Positions 8,081 through 17,829 of a DNA stretch of 64,000 bases are shown here, piece by piece (within the stretch, counting starts at the first letter, position 1; each line of letters starts with the position of its first letter). This stretch comes from Cyclobacterium sp. 1_MG-2023 (GTDB taxonomy: Bacteria; Bacteroidota; Bacteroidia; Cytophagales; Cyclobacteriaceae), in assembly GCF_030546805.1 (NCBI RefSeq), contig NZ_JAUOPC010000005.1:1-64000 (forward strand), given 5' to 3'. Position numbers and translations under genes: made by a program. Below the pieces are notes generated by a model. The model was not told the DNA's origin and searched no databases. It saw only the letters and a list, made by a program, of their open reading frames with translations.

Positions 8081-9319
8081 ATGGAAAGAAGACAATTTTT
8101 AAAGATTGGTGGCCTGAGTTCCGTCGCCTTATTTTCCGGAATACCTTTTTCAAGTCACGCACGTTCGGATTATAAAATCAAAAAAATCCGTTATTACGCA
8201 GCTCCCGGATACAACAAGCCACTCTTTAACCAGGCAAGAGGCATTGTGGAAATAGAAACCGATTCCGGATTGATTGGAATAGGTGAAGGGGGCACTCCCG
8301 ACATGGTCAAACAATGTGCTGAAATGCTCATTGGAGAAGACCCTTTCAGAATCGAACACCTGTGGCAATACCTCTATCGTGGGATGTTTTATCCCCCGGG
8401 CCGTGAGAAACTTCATGGAGTCGGCGCCATAGAAATGGCCCTATGGGACCTTAAAGGCAAAGCGCTGAATGTTCCACTATATGAATTACTGGGCGGAAAA
8501 ACCCGTAACTATGTAGAATGCTACGCTACAGGTTTTCGCAAAAGCAAAGCCAGCACCATGGAAGGCCAGGCACAGGACTGTCTTGAGGCAGGACTAAGGT
8601 GTTATAGAATTGGTCCTACCGGTGGCAATGGGGACTTGCCATTTGATTTTTATGAAAACAGTAAAAAAACCATTGAAACTTGTCAACGGCTAGACAAAGC
8701 AGTGGGCGGAAGCGGCAATTGGGCCATTGACCTTCACACCCGCTTTGACACGACAGAAGCGATAAAGATCTGTGATGCACTAGAAGAATTGGAACCCTAT
8801 TTTGTAGAAGACATCATCAGGTCTGAAAACCCTGAAGTATACCGAACCATTAGGAACATGACCAAAGTGCCCATTGCCGTGGGAGAGCAATTTGGGGATC
8901 GCTGGGACAGCAATGTGTTGATGGAAAATCACCTTATCGATTACAGCAGGGTAACCCTACCCAATACAGGGGGTATTAGCGAAATCAAGAAAATAATAGC
9001 CATTGGCGAAACGCATTATGTGGGCATCATCCCCCATTTTACCGGCCCGCTTTCTACTGCAGCACTGGTACATGTATTGGGATCTTCTAGTCCTACCCGA
9101 TGCATGATAGAGCTAGCTGGTGGTGAACCTGAAAAACCCAATTATTTCAACGAAGATTTTATAGACTTCAGGGAAGGAAAAGTTCATCTGAATGACCGCC
9201 CCGGACTTGGCGTTATTTTCTCACCGGAAAAAGCCAATTTATTGTTTGAGGTAACAAAAAACACCGAGTTTACACATCCCTACTTGAAAAGTCCTGATGG
9301 CGCCATTCACAACTGGTAG
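8081..9319 (+). CDS. Enolase-superfamily (mandelate racemase/MLE-like) enzyme, Tat-exported
   Basis: The 412-residue product begins with a twin-arginine signal (RRQFLKIGG followed by a hydrophobic stretch), so it should act in the periplasm. The capping domain ends at the conserved ALWDLKGKALNVPLYELLGG block. The barrel carries the expected metal ligands: Asp in AIDLHTRFD, Glu in YFVEDIIRSE and Glu in AVGEQFGDRW. A likely catalytic His sits in GIIPHFTGP. The Asp-x-His pair in the first ligand strand is as in acid-sugar dehydratases. The second ligand motif is VEDII rather than the usual EEP, so the substrate is uncertain. It lies upstream of a SusC/SusD pair and two more enzymes of this superfamily, pointing to sugar-acid metabolism. 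Confidence 0.85.
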   Translation: MERRQFLKIGGLSSVALFSGIPFSSHARSDYKIKKIRYYAAPGYNKPLFNQARGIVEIETDSGLIGIGEGGTPDMVKQCAEMLIGEDPFRIEHLWQYLYRGMFYPPGREKLHGVGAIEMALWDLKGKALNVPLYELLGGKTRNYVECYATGFRKSKASTMEGQAQDCLEAGLRCYRIGPTGGNGDLPFDFYENSKKTIETCQRLDKAVGGSGNWAIDLHTRFDTTEAIKICDALEELEPYFVEDIIRSENPEVYRTIRNMTKVPIAVGEQFGDRWDSNVLMENHLIDYSRVTLPNTGGISEIKKIIAIGETHYVGIIPHFTGPLSTAALVHVLGSSSPTRCMIELAGGEPEKPNYFNEDFIDFREGKVHLNDRPGLGVIFSPEKANLLFEVTKNTEFTHPYLKSPDGAIHNW

Positions 9320-9611
9320 TAGAGACTTAAAAAAACAAATAGCTTCCTATAAGGATTAAAAACCATTTACTAAAAACAAAAGAAAGGCTACTAGGGATTG
9401 TATTGCATACTGAGGTTTAGTCGGCCACGGCTATACCACTGGCTGTTATATTTTACCATGTCGGCTTGCGGTTTGACAAAATCACATTTTTCCAGATCAT
9501 AAAATGTAATCAACATTATTAAATGGTATGAAAATCCAACCTTTTGATATGATTTATCGACTTTTATTACTAGCTATCCTTTTGTCTTCTTGTTCATTTT
9601 TTCCTTGATGA

Positions 9612-10055
9612 AAAAACGAACCAAAAAAATCAAGGCTGTATGTAAATCTTAACGCAAAATGAATCACTCCTTGGCTAAACAAAAAAAACTCGGCCGAAAA
9701 GGCCTCAAACAGTTTTTTGTTTTAACGCCATTGAGCAATCCATTTTACTAATTTCCATAAGGCCGAAAAAAATAAATGGAATTGAATAAGCTTAGGCAGC
9801 TAAAGCCATATAGGCTAGACATTTAACCTAACATAGAACTCATTTTCGCTTGACACTACTCTCTATGGTAATATTGAAGGAAAAGCCTAACAAATCCCAA
9901 AAACCCCATAGGGGTGTCATTTTTGTAGCCAAGGCTGTAAAGCCTTGGTTAAAACGATAAGCACAACCCGATTTTGGCGGTATTGTTGCTTTTTTTTTTC
10001 TGCAACAATGCTGACAAAATCCCTTTCGCCTATAGTTATCCAAATTTCTACCTGT
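9612..10055. repeat. Structured repeat, copy A
   Basis: This copy of about 410-440 bp is nearly identical to copy B about 490 bp downstream. It contains a series of hairpins: AAAAAACT...AGTTTTTT at 9683-9718 enclosing GGCC/GGCC, CCAAGGCT-GTAA-AGCCTTGG at 9929-9948, and ATTGTTGC...GCAACAAT at 9982-10009. No ORF spans it. The density of stems suggests a structured RNA, a MITE or a decayed non-coding element. Confidence 0.8.
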
Positions 10056-10101
10056 TCATTTTTGTCCCTGAGTGAGTTAAAAATCAGGCAGGCTTTGATA
10101 C

Positions 10102-10512
10102 AAAAACGAATCAAAAAGATCAAGGCTGTATGTAAATCTTAACGCAAAATGAATCACTCCCTGGCTAAACAAAAAAAAACTCGGCCGAAAAGGCCTCAAA
10201 CAGTTTTTTGTTTTTAACGCCATTGAGCAATCCATTTTTCTAATTTCCATAAGGCCGAAAAAAAAAACAAACGGAATTGAATAAGCTTAGGCAGCTAAAG
10301 CCATATAGGCTAGACATTTAACCTAACATAGAACTCATTTTCGCTTGACACTACTCTCTATGGTATTATTGAAGGAAAAGCCTAACAAATCCCCAAACCC
10401 CATAGGGGTGTCATTTTTGTAGCCAAGGCTGTCAAGCCTTGGTTAAAACGATAAGCATGATACGATTATGGCGGTATTGTTGCTCTTTTTTCTGCAACAA
10501 TGCTGACAAAAT
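10102..10512. repeat. Structured repeat, copy B
   Basis: Direct repeat of copy A with few substitutions and small changes in A/T runs. The CCAAGGCT...AAGCCTTGG hairpin is at 10423-10442. Its loop differs from copy A (GTC instead of GTAA) while the stem is kept, which hints at selection on the fold. It ends before the TTATCCAAATTTCTACCTGT tail that copies A and C share. Confidence 0.8.
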
Positions 10513-10905
10513 CATTTAATGTGTATTTCCTAAACTAAGCTTACACCTCCGGCTGTGATATTTCGCCACATCGGCTTGCGGTTTGCTTTTTTATTCCGAG
10601 CCCTGGTCGTGATTTATACCCGCAATGGATGAAGCACTTCCCATTTAATTTGGATGGACAATCGGAGTATTACACGCTTTCAGGGCTTGAATGCTTTAAA
10701 ACACTCAATTAATTGTATTAATGTTCCTGAAGGATCTGAAAAAATAAAAGTCATGGATGCATGCCAATGGTCAGAAAAAAGCAAGCTCAAATTTTGGCGA
10801 TATTGTAGCTTTCCCCCTCAACCATGCAGACTAAATCTCTAGACGAGGTTTATACTTACATCACTTTGCATACCATGAACATTGTTATCGCTTAACTGTT
10901 CTCAC

Positions 10906-11094
10906 AATGGTAATATTGAAGGCAAAGCCTAACAAATCCCAAAACCCCAAAGGGGTGTCACTTTTGTAGCCAAGGCTGTCAAGCCTTGGTCAAAACCATA
11001 ACCACAATCCGATTTTGGCGGTATTGTTGCTTTTTTTTCTGCAACAATGCTGACAAAATCACTAACGCTTATGGTTATCCAAATTTCTACCTGT
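10906..11094. repeat. Structured repeat, partial copy C
   Basis: Contains only the 3' part of the element, from the ATGGTAATATTGAAGG segment to the ATCCAAATTTCTACCTGT tail. The CCAAGGCT/AAGCCTTGG stem (10970-10989) and the GTTGC...GCAAC stem are retained. Truncation at the 5' side fits a decayed copy. Confidence 0.75.
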
Positions 11095-11340
11095 ATTGAA
11101 TATTTTCTTAGGAGCTATACAAAAGAACCCTTACCATACAGGGCTTAAACAATAGTCATTTATTTAAATTTTTTTATCAATAAAATCAATTGTAACCAAG
11201 TAAAGCATCATAACATTTTAACAAGGTATTTACCTAATAACCAAACCTTTTCATTTATTTTTTAACCATTTAACAAAACATTTACACCTTCTATAAAATT
11301 TAAACAATATTAAATTGACATATATAATGATTAATAATAT

Positions 11341-11492
11341 ATTGAGTAAACAATAAATAAAGTATTAAAGTCAATAATAATATGATTTAAAGTAATTAAT
11401 AACTTTTAGTCTTATTTTACTCAATTAATAATGATTTAAAATCATTTAAAATCAAATTAATAGGGTTTAATTACTATTTGTTATTACTCAAT
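11341..11492. promoter_or_regulatory. Three TTACTCAAT words upstream of susC
   Basis: The 9-mer TTACTCAAT occurs at 11417-11425 and 11484-11492 on the plus strand and inverted (ATTGAGTAA) at 11341-11349. A 7+1+7 inverted repeat, ATGATTTAAAATCAT, lies at 11431-11445. They sit 50-200 bp before the susC start in very AT-rich DNA and may be binding sites for a regulator of the sus-like operon. AT-richness makes chance matches possible. Confidence 0.35.
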
Positions 11493-11543
11493 CAATTGTT
11501 GCACTTAATTACTTTATATCACTAACCCAAAATAACCTTAGTT

Positions 11544-14500
11544 ATGAAAAACAAAGTAATTTTGCTTTTTCTCACCATGATTTGGTATGGCCAAATCTAC
11601 GCACAAAACAACAGCATCAGTGGCACAGTGAGAGATGCCAGCGACGAACCCCTCCCCGGGGTAAGTATCATCATTAGCGGAACATCACAAGGTACCGTCA
11701 CAGACATTGACGGGAAGTACAGCTTAAGCGCTCCTCCAAATGCTACCCTTATTTTTTCCTACATCGGCCATCAGCCCCAAACCATCGAAGTTCAAAACAG
11801 AAGCCAAATAGATGTGATGCTAAATTCCAGCGATATAGGCCTGGAAGAAGTGGTAGTAACCGCGCTGGGAATAAAAAGAGAAGCCAAGACCCTCGGTTTC
11901 TCCACCACTACTGTAGATGGTGAACTCATTTCAGACAACCGAACCCCTAATTTTGCAGACGCCCTTCAAGGCAAAGTTGCCGGGGTAAACATTTCCTCCA
12001 TGTCTACCGGTCCCGGAGGGACAAGTAAAATACGGATTAGAGGACAATCTTCCTTTAGTGGGCAAAACAACCCCTTGGTAGTCATCAATGGCGTACCCAT
12101 GGACAATTCGAATTACTCCTTGGGAGGAAATTACGGCAATCGACAAATGAACAATTCAGATGGAGGAGATGGACTATTGAGCATCAACCCGGACGACATC
12201 GAAACCTTGACCGTACTAAAAGGAGCAACCGCCGGAGCCCTGTATGGCTCTCGGGCAAAAGACGGGGTCATCATGATCACCACCAAAAGCAAAAACGCAA
12301 GCAAAGGCCTAGGTGTGGAAATCAACTCCAATTTCACCACTGACACTCCCCTTGATTTTACAGATTTCCAATACGAATACGGTCAAGGTGAAGGAGGTGT
12401 CCGACCAACCAGCGCATACCCTACTTCCGGTGTTTGGAGCTTTGGTGAGAAATTTGAACCGGGTATGACTCAGATTTTATTTGACAATGAGGAATGGCCT
12501 TACGAACCCGTATACGATCGGATCAGCCAATTTTATAATGTAGGCACCAACTGGACCAATACGGTAACTGTAGCCAACAGTGGTGAAAATGGCGGCTTCA
12601 GCCTTTCCTTTGCCAATACCGACAATAACAGCATTGTCCCCAACTCAGAGTTAAACAGAAAAACGATCAATTTAGGCTTTTCTCAAAACATAACAGACAA
12701 GCTAGTAGCCTCAGGAAACGCTAATTATTCCCATGAAGCCAACCAAAATCCACCTCAGGTAAATGCCCAGGATTTTTCTACCGCCACCGTTATCATGACC
12801 CTAGCCAATTCAATGCCTTTTGAAGCCTTGAGAAACAATATCACCCACCCCAACGGGGATGAGGTAGTGATGGCCAGGTTTCTGGTAAGAAACAATCCTT
12901 ACTATTCCACCTCCAAACGATTTGATAATGTAAAAAGGGACCGCCTTATCGGCAATGTTTCTCTAAACTATCAATTTACGCCCTGGCTCTATGCCATGGG
13001 GCGCCTTTCCATGGATTTTTACGTTAGAGACAATGACTACAACACACCCAATGGCTACGCCCCCATTCCCCCGGCTCCTGCAGGTTTTGTAAACGGGAGT
13101 TTCACCCAAGACACCAGAAGGTTCAGGGAAACCAACCATGACTTCTTGATAGGTGCCAACCGAACCTTTGGCAATTTTAATATTGACCTGACCATGGGCG
13201 GAAACCAACGCTTTGTAAGAATGGACTACAATAGTGTGGCTGTCAAGGACTTTGTAATTCCCAACTTATACACAGTAATGAATGGCCGTGTAAAAGACCC
13301 ATTGTACAGCCTTTCTGAAAGAAAAATCAACTCCCTATATGGGCTGGGAGAATTTTCATACAAAGAGTGGCTCTTTCTTAACCTAACGGCCAGGAACGAT
13401 TGGTTTTCCACTTTGGCTCCTGCCAATAGAAGCATCATGTACCCTTCCGTGGCGACCAGCTTTGTGTTTTCCCAAGCCTTCCAAAACCTTCCGGAATGGC
13501 TTTATTTCGGTAAACTCAGAATGGCTTATGCAGAAGTGGGCGATGACAATGTCTCCCCCTATTCCAACGCCTTGTTTTATGCCGTAGACAACAACCTTTT
13601 CCCAAACCCTGATGGACTTCCATCTCCTCTAGGCAGAGTGAACGCCAGCACGGTACCCAATACCAACTTAAAACCACTGAGAGTTCAGGAAACCGAAATT
13701 GGTATGGAACTCAGGTTATTTGACGAAAAACTAAACCTGGATTTTGCCTATTACCATAAAATCACCAATGACCAGATCCTGGCTACCCAGATATCAGATG
13801 CATCCAGCTTTACCAATCAATTGGTAAATATCGGCCGAAGCATGAACAAAGGATTGGAAGTTTTGGTCTCGGGCGCCCCTATTCGATCAGAAAAATTCCG
13901 ATGGGATGTAAGTGTAAATACTACTTACAACACTTCTGAAGTATTGCAACTCGGGTTAACTGAGGCCGACACCATGATTACGGTAAGCTCAGGCGGCGGG
14001 CGGATACTCAGGCAAGTGGTAGGTCAACCCATAGGGCAAATCTACACCTTTACCTATCTCCGGGATGATCAGGGAAGAATGGTTTTTGATGAAAACAGCG
14101 GCCGCCCCCTAAGAAATGACGAACCGCAAAACATGGGCTCTGTACTTCCAAAATACTACGGTGGTATTTCCAATACTTTCACCTATAAAGGATTAAGCCT
14201 GTATACCCTTATTGATTTTAAATTGGGCCACAAAATGATCGCCGGGAGAAACCAAAACTACCTTCGACATGGCCTTCACAAAAACACCCTCAATGGCAGA
14301 GATCAAGGCTATGTAATAGGTGATGGTGTCAATCCAAACGGAGAGATCAACACCACCCAATCTTTGATTCAACCTTTCTACGAAACCACCAATGTGCTGG
14401 GCATTAACGAAGACTGGGTAAGCAATGCCGGTTTTTGGAAGCTTCGACAGGTATCCTTGAGCTATGACTTTAGCAAACACTTGCCAGAAAATCTGTTTAT

Positions 14501-14675
14501 CAAGCAGCTGCGCCTAAGCGGGGTAGCCAACAATGTATTGATCCTCAAGAAATGGACCCAGAACATGGATCCGGAAAATGTATCGGTCACCTCAGACAAT
14601 GCCAATGGCATGGATTTCTGGCCTGCATTGCCACCAACCAGAAGTTTAGGATTTAATCTAAACGTAAAATTTTAA
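11544..14675 (+). CDS. SusC/RagA-type TonB-dependent outer-membrane transporter
   Basis: This 1043-residue protein has a cleavable signal peptide (ending near YAQ, residue 21). A carboxypeptidase-regulatory-like domain follows (ISGTVRDASDEPLPGVSI to about residue 84), then a TonB-box-like EEVVVTALGI segment and the plug domain (GKVAGVNIS, IRIRGQSSF, LKGATAGALYGSRA). A long beta-barrel runs to an aromatic C-terminus (NLNVKF). It imports oligosaccharides or other large nutrients across the outer membrane with the SusD-like lipoprotein encoded 4 bp downstream. Surrounding enolase-superfamily dehydratases and a sulfatase suggest uronate- or sulfate-containing glycans as source, but the substrate cannot be read from the sequence. 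Confidence 0.96.
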   Translation: MKNKVILLFLTMIWYGQIYAQNNSISGTVRDASDEPLPGVSIIISGTSQGTVTDIDGKYSLSAPPNATLIFSYIGHQPQTIEVQNRSQIDVMLNSSDIGLEEVVVTALGIKREAKTLGFSTTTVDGELISDNRTPNFADALQGKVAGVNISSMSTGPGGTSKIRIRGQSSFSGQNNPLVVINGVPMDNSNYSLGGNYGNRQMNNSDGGDGLLSINPDDIETLTVLKGATAGALYGSRAKDGVIMITTKSKNASKGLGVEINSNFTTDTPLDFTDFQYEYGQGEGGVRPTSAYPTSGVWSFGEKFEPGMTQILFDNEEWPYEPVYDRISQFYNVGTNWTNTVTVANSGENGGFSLSFANTDNNSIVPNSELNRKTINLGFSQNITDKLVASGNANYSHEANQNPPQVNAQDFSTATVIMTLANSMPFEALRNNITHPNGDEVVMARFLVRNNPYYSTSKRFDNVKRDRLIGNVSLNYQFTPWLYAMGRLSMDFYVRDNDYNTPNGYAPIPPAPAGFVNGSFTQDTRRFRETNHDFLIGANRTFGNFNIDLTMGGNQRFVRMDYNSVAVKDFVIPNLYTVMNGRVKDPLYSLSERKINSLYGLGEFSYKEWLFLNLTARNDWFSTLAPANRSIMYPSVATSFVFSQAFQNLPEWLYFGKLRMAYAEVGDDNVSPYSNALFYAVDNNLFPNPDGLPSPLGRVNASTVPNTNLKPLRVQETEIGMELRLFDEKLNLDFAYYHKITNDQILATQISDASSFTNQLVNIGRSMNKGLEVLVSGAPIRSEKFRWDVSVNTTYNTSEVLQLGLTEADTMITVSSGGGRILRQVVGQPIGQIYTFTYLRDDQGRMVFDENSGRPLRNDEPQNMGSVLPKYYGGISNTFTYKGLSLYTLIDFKLGHKMIAGRNQNYLRHGLHKNTLNGRDQGYVIGDGVNPNGEINTTQSLIQPFYETTNVLGINEDWVSNAGFWKLRQVSLSYDFSKHLPENLFIKQLRLSGVANNVLILKKWTQNMDPENVSVTSDNANGMDFWPALPPTRSLGFNLNVKF

Positions 14676-14679
14676 AACC

Positions 14680-16218
14680 ATGAAAAAGCTAACAAAATAT
14701 ATTTTGAGCCTGATAATGGCTGTAGGATTTTTCAGTTGTGATGAGAAATTTGATGAAATCAACACCAATCTGGTAGATCCTACTTCTTTAAATCCTGTGT
14801 TTCTATTGAATCAGGGGATCTTAGACATGCGCTATAGAGATGGGGTAAGTTCCCTACAGGACCTTTCCTACAATTTCGGGATTGTTCAACAAATCATCAC
14901 CCCCTTTGGTAGCTCCCTTGCCGGAGCCAATTACAACCAACTGAACCTGGCCCGCTCCCAACATATCTGGCAAAACACCTATCGAAACGTATTAAAAAAC
15001 ACGGTGGATGCAGTAGAGAAAAGTAAGGAGGCCTCTGAAGACACCAATCTTTACCATTCTGCCAGAATATGGAAAGCCTATGCCTATATGGTTTTGACAG
15101 ACTCTTATGGAGACATCCCCTACTTTGAAGGTGCCAAAGGATTTATCGAACAGATTGTGACGCCAAAATACGATAGCCAAGAAACCATCTATATGGACAT
15201 CCTAAAGGAACTGGAAGAAGCTACTGCCGGACTAGACCCCAACAACCCCTCTTCCTCCAGTGAAATTCTTTATGGAGGAGACCCATTGAAATGGAAAAAA
15301 TTCGGCTACTCGCTAATGTTACGTGCAGCCATGCGCTTGACCAAAGTTGACCCCTCCACTGCACAAACGTACGTGTCAAAGGCCGTGGCCGGAGGTCTAA
15401 TCTCCTCCAATGAGGAGAATGCCATCCTTCGCAATACATCCGTCTTCAATAATTATATTGGTGTTCATCTTGGTGCAAGGGAAAAAGCGAACTATTACCT
15501 TACAGAACCCTTTGTAGAACACCTCAAAAACAATGAGGACCCAAGGTTGGAATCCATTGCCATTAGACATGTAGGCGCTACAAACGGCCCAAGCCAAACC
15601 ATTGATCGGATCACTCGGGACCCCGACTTACAAATAGGCATGCCCATGGGACATGATGATGTTTCTATCAATAGCGTACTGGATGAAAACGGAGTGGTGA
15701 GTCTTTGGGATTTCTCCCAAGCAAATATTTATACCGTTTTGAAAGTGGACTCTCCGCAGTTTTTTCTCACTTATGCCCAAAACCAACTGCTATTGGCTGA
15801 AGCTGCCATCCGGGGATGGATCCAAGGTGATGCTGCAAGCTATTATGAAGCCGGTATTAGAGCCAATATGGAGCAAATGGCCATGTACGATGTAGCCGCT
15901 TCAATTTCAGAACCCGACATCAACAGCTATATTTCCAACCATCCCTTGGTAACAGAAATGGCACTGGAGCAAATCAACACAGAGTATTGGATAGCTTCTT
16001 TTCTTGATGGCTCTGAATTATTCGCCAATTTCAGGAGAAGTGGCTACCCTACCCTGGAGCCCAATCCCTATGCAGGTTCTGAAATCACAGGAGATTTTAT
16101 CAGAAGCATGCCTTACCCTGATTCAGAAACGGTCGTCAACCGATCTAACTTACAGGAGGCAATCAGCAGACAAGGCGCTAACAACTTAGACAGAAGAGTT
16201 TGGTGGGACCAACCTTAA
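14680..16218 (+). CDS. SusD/RagB-family nutrient-binding lipoprotein
   Basis: The 512-residue lipoprotein has its lipobox at VGFFSC, followed by a Lys/Asp-rich start. Helical TPR-like segments are typical of SusD-like proteins, such as RIWKAYAYMVLTDSYGDIPY near 120-145 and QNQLLLAEAAIRGW near 365-378. It looks like the SusD-like_2 branch (SusD/RagB nutrient-binding outer-membrane lipoproteins). It caps the SusC barrel and binds the ligand at the cell surface. The gene starts 4 bp after susC and is followed by a hairpin, so the two form an operon. Confidence 0.94.
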   Translation: MKKLTKYILSLIMAVGFFSCDEKFDEINTNLVDPTSLNPVFLLNQGILDMRYRDGVSSLQDLSYNFGIVQQIITPFGSSLAGANYNQLNLARSQHIWQNTYRNVLKNTVDAVEKSKEASEDTNLYHSARIWKAYAYMVLTDSYGDIPYFEGAKGFIEQIVTPKYDSQETIYMDILKELEEATAGLDPNNPSSSSEILYGGDPLKWKKFGYSLMLRAAMRLTKVDPSTAQTYVSKAVAGGLISSNEENAILRNTSVFNNYIGVHLGAREKANYYLTEPFVEHLKNNEDPRLESIAIRHVGATNGPSQTIDRITRDPDLQIGMPMGHDDVSINSVLDENGVVSLWDFSQANIYTVLKVDSPQFFLTYAQNQLLLAEAAIRGWIQGDAASYYEAGIRANMEQMAMYDVAASISEPDINSYISNHPLVTEMALEQINTEYWIASFLDGSELFANFRRSGYPTLEPNPYAGSEITGDFIRSMPYPDSETVVNRSNLQEAISRQGANNLDRRVWWDQP

Positions 16219-16222
16219 GTGT

Positions 16223-16258
16223 TTAAGCGTGCTTGCCAATAAAAGGCAGGTGCGCTTA
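16223..16258 (+). terminator. Hairpin after susD
   Basis: TTAAGCGTGCTTGCC pairs imperfectly with GGCAGGTGCGCTTAA around a seven-base AT loop, directly after the susD stop codon. A strong T-tract is missing, so termination may be partial or the stem may act as an mRNA 3' stabiliser. Confidence 0.5.
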
Positions 16259-16507
16259 ACTAATTATTGTGAAAATTAAATTTATTCCATAGAAGGTTTT
16301 TAATAGTTTAAATTGTACACTAAATTCTAACTTTCTTTTTTCGCTTTAAAACACATCAAAAAAAGAAGATTACATAGGTATTCAGGTTAACCACAAAACA
16401 CCAAAAATTAAACATGCTATTCTTTTTTGATGCCTACTACTTTAAGCAATCTCTGGATAAAACAATTAATCTAAGACATAAAAACGCAAACAACAACCCA
16501 ATAATCG

Positions 16508-17776
16508 ATGAAAAAAACTAAAAAAAAGGTGACACGAAAACCTGCCGGAGCTCAGGTGAGCAGGAGAAATGCCATACAGTCTGTATTAGGGCTGGCAGGA
16601 ACCGGCCTTCTTCTCCCACTTTCTTCTTACGCAGAAAAACCAAGTCCAACAAACTTTAAAGAAGGAGAGGTAAGAATCACCAAACTGGAAACATTTTTAG
16701 TAAAACCACGCTGGATTTTCCTCAAAATTCACACGGACGCAGGTGTAGTAGGGTTAGGTGAACCACTTTTGGAAGGCCGTGCCCTCACCATCCAAACCGC
16801 CATCAAGGAGCTGGAACCTTACCTGATTGGCAAGGACCCTAGACGTGTGGTACACCATTGGCAGGCGATTTACCGCCATGCATTTTATAGAGGAGGCCCA
16901 ATTTTAACCTCAGCACTTAGCGGCATAGACCATGCATTATGGGACATCAAAGGAAAACTCCTGGGAGTACCTGTTTATGAACTTTTTGGAGGACCTACCC
17001 GAGACCGGGTTCGGATTTACGGTAGGGCATCCAACGCTGAAGACATGAAAAAGAGAAAGCGGGAAGGCTATACCGTCATCAAAACAGGGGTTGCTAAAAA
17101 ACAGCCTGCAAGGATTGTAGAGAACCCTGCATTTATCCAATATGCTGCTGATAATTTCGCTTCACTTAGGGAAGCCGGGGGACCTGAAATGGACATAGGG
17201 ATAGATTTTCATGGCTCCATATCCCCACAGACTGCCAAAGTACTTATCAAAGAGCTGGAACAATACCAACCTATGTTTATTGAAGAACCTTGCCAGGCGC
17301 AAAATGTGGATGTCATGGCAGAAATTGCCAGAGGAACCCATCTCCCTATTGCCACAGGAGAAAGGGTATTCACCAAGTGGGGTTTCCGAGAAATTTTAGA
17401 AAAAGGAGCTGCAGCCATCGTTCAGCCGGATCTTTGTCATGCGGGAGGGCTAACAGAAGGCAGACTTATTGCCGGAATGGCCGAAGCTTATTATGCTGCC
17501 ATAGCGCCCCACAATCCAATGGGCCCCATTTCTTTGGCTTGCGGCCTACATTTAGCAGCCAGTGTACCCAATTTTCTTGTACAGGAGCAGGTTTCTTTAG
17601 GTGAAGGTTATTTAAAAAACCCATTTAAACTTGAATCTGATGGAACAGTACTAATACCAAAAGGTCCCGGCTTAGGGATAGAACTAGACGAAGACGCTTT
17701 GGCAGACAAAATAGGCCATGACTGGACCAACCCTCAATCCTACGACCCTAGGGATGGATCAGTAGTGGACTGGTAA
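16508..17776 (+). CDS. D-galactonate dehydratase-like enolase-superfamily enzyme, Tat signal
   Basis: A 422-residue enzyme closely resembling DgoD. It has DIGIDFHGSIS with the metal Asp and catalytic His, FIEEPCQAQN with the second metal Glu, ATGERVFTKW with the third Glu, and APHNPMGPIS carrying the His that DgoD uses as acid/base. DgoD removes water from D-galactonate to give 2-keto-3-deoxygalactonate; related acid sugars are possible. The N-terminus has a Lys/Arg-rich start and SRRNAIQ before a hydrophobic stretch ending near SSYA, a twin-arginine-type signal absent from E. coli DgoD. Thus the dehydration may occur in the periplasm. A sister gene of the superfamily follows 53 bp downstream. 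Confidence 0.88.
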   Translation: MKKTKKKVTRKPAGAQVSRRNAIQSVLGLAGTGLLLPLSSYAEKPSPTNFKEGEVRITKLETFLVKPRWIFLKIHTDAGVVGLGEPLLEGRALTIQTAIKELEPYLIGKDPRRVVHHWQAIYRHAFYRGGPILTSALSGIDHALWDIKGKLLGVPVYELFGGPTRDRVRIYGRASNAEDMKKRKREGYTVIKTGVAKKQPARIVENPAFIQYAADNFASLREAGGPEMDIGIDFHGSISPQTAKVLIKELEQYQPMFIEEPCQAQNVDVMAEIARGTHLPIATGERVFTKWGFREILEKGAAAIVQPDLCHAGGLTEGRLIAGMAEAYYAAIAPHNPMGPISLACGLHLAASVPNFLVQEQVSLGEGYLKNPFKLESDGTVLIPKGPGLGIELDEDALADKIGHDWTNPQSYDPRDGSVVDW

Positions 17777-17829
17777 TCAATAATTACTCATAAAAACAAA
17801 ACGAACTCAAATCAGACCATCAATAAAAA

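Larger units (their letters stand above)
9320..11543. other. 2.2-kb gene-free region with structured repeats
   Basis: No credible coding sequence is present; the few short ORFs lie inside repeats and resemble no protein. The stretch holds two near-complete copies and one partial copy of a structured element (9612-10055, 10102-10512, 10906-11094). A second repeat ends in CGGCTTGCGGTTTG (around 9462-9476 and 10572-10586). A degenerate fragment of the element's GGCG(G/A)TATTGT segment lies near 10796-10815. From about 11160 it becomes very AT-rich and forms the upstream region of susC. Confidence 0.8.

Noticed and set aside
9840-10142. Small overlapping ORFs in the repeat region
   Set aside because: They lie inside the structured repeats, are rich in lysine and phenylalanine from A/T runs, and overlap each other on both strands.
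11931-13438. Antisense ORFs within susC
   Set aside because: Shadow frames of a long, well supported coding sequence.
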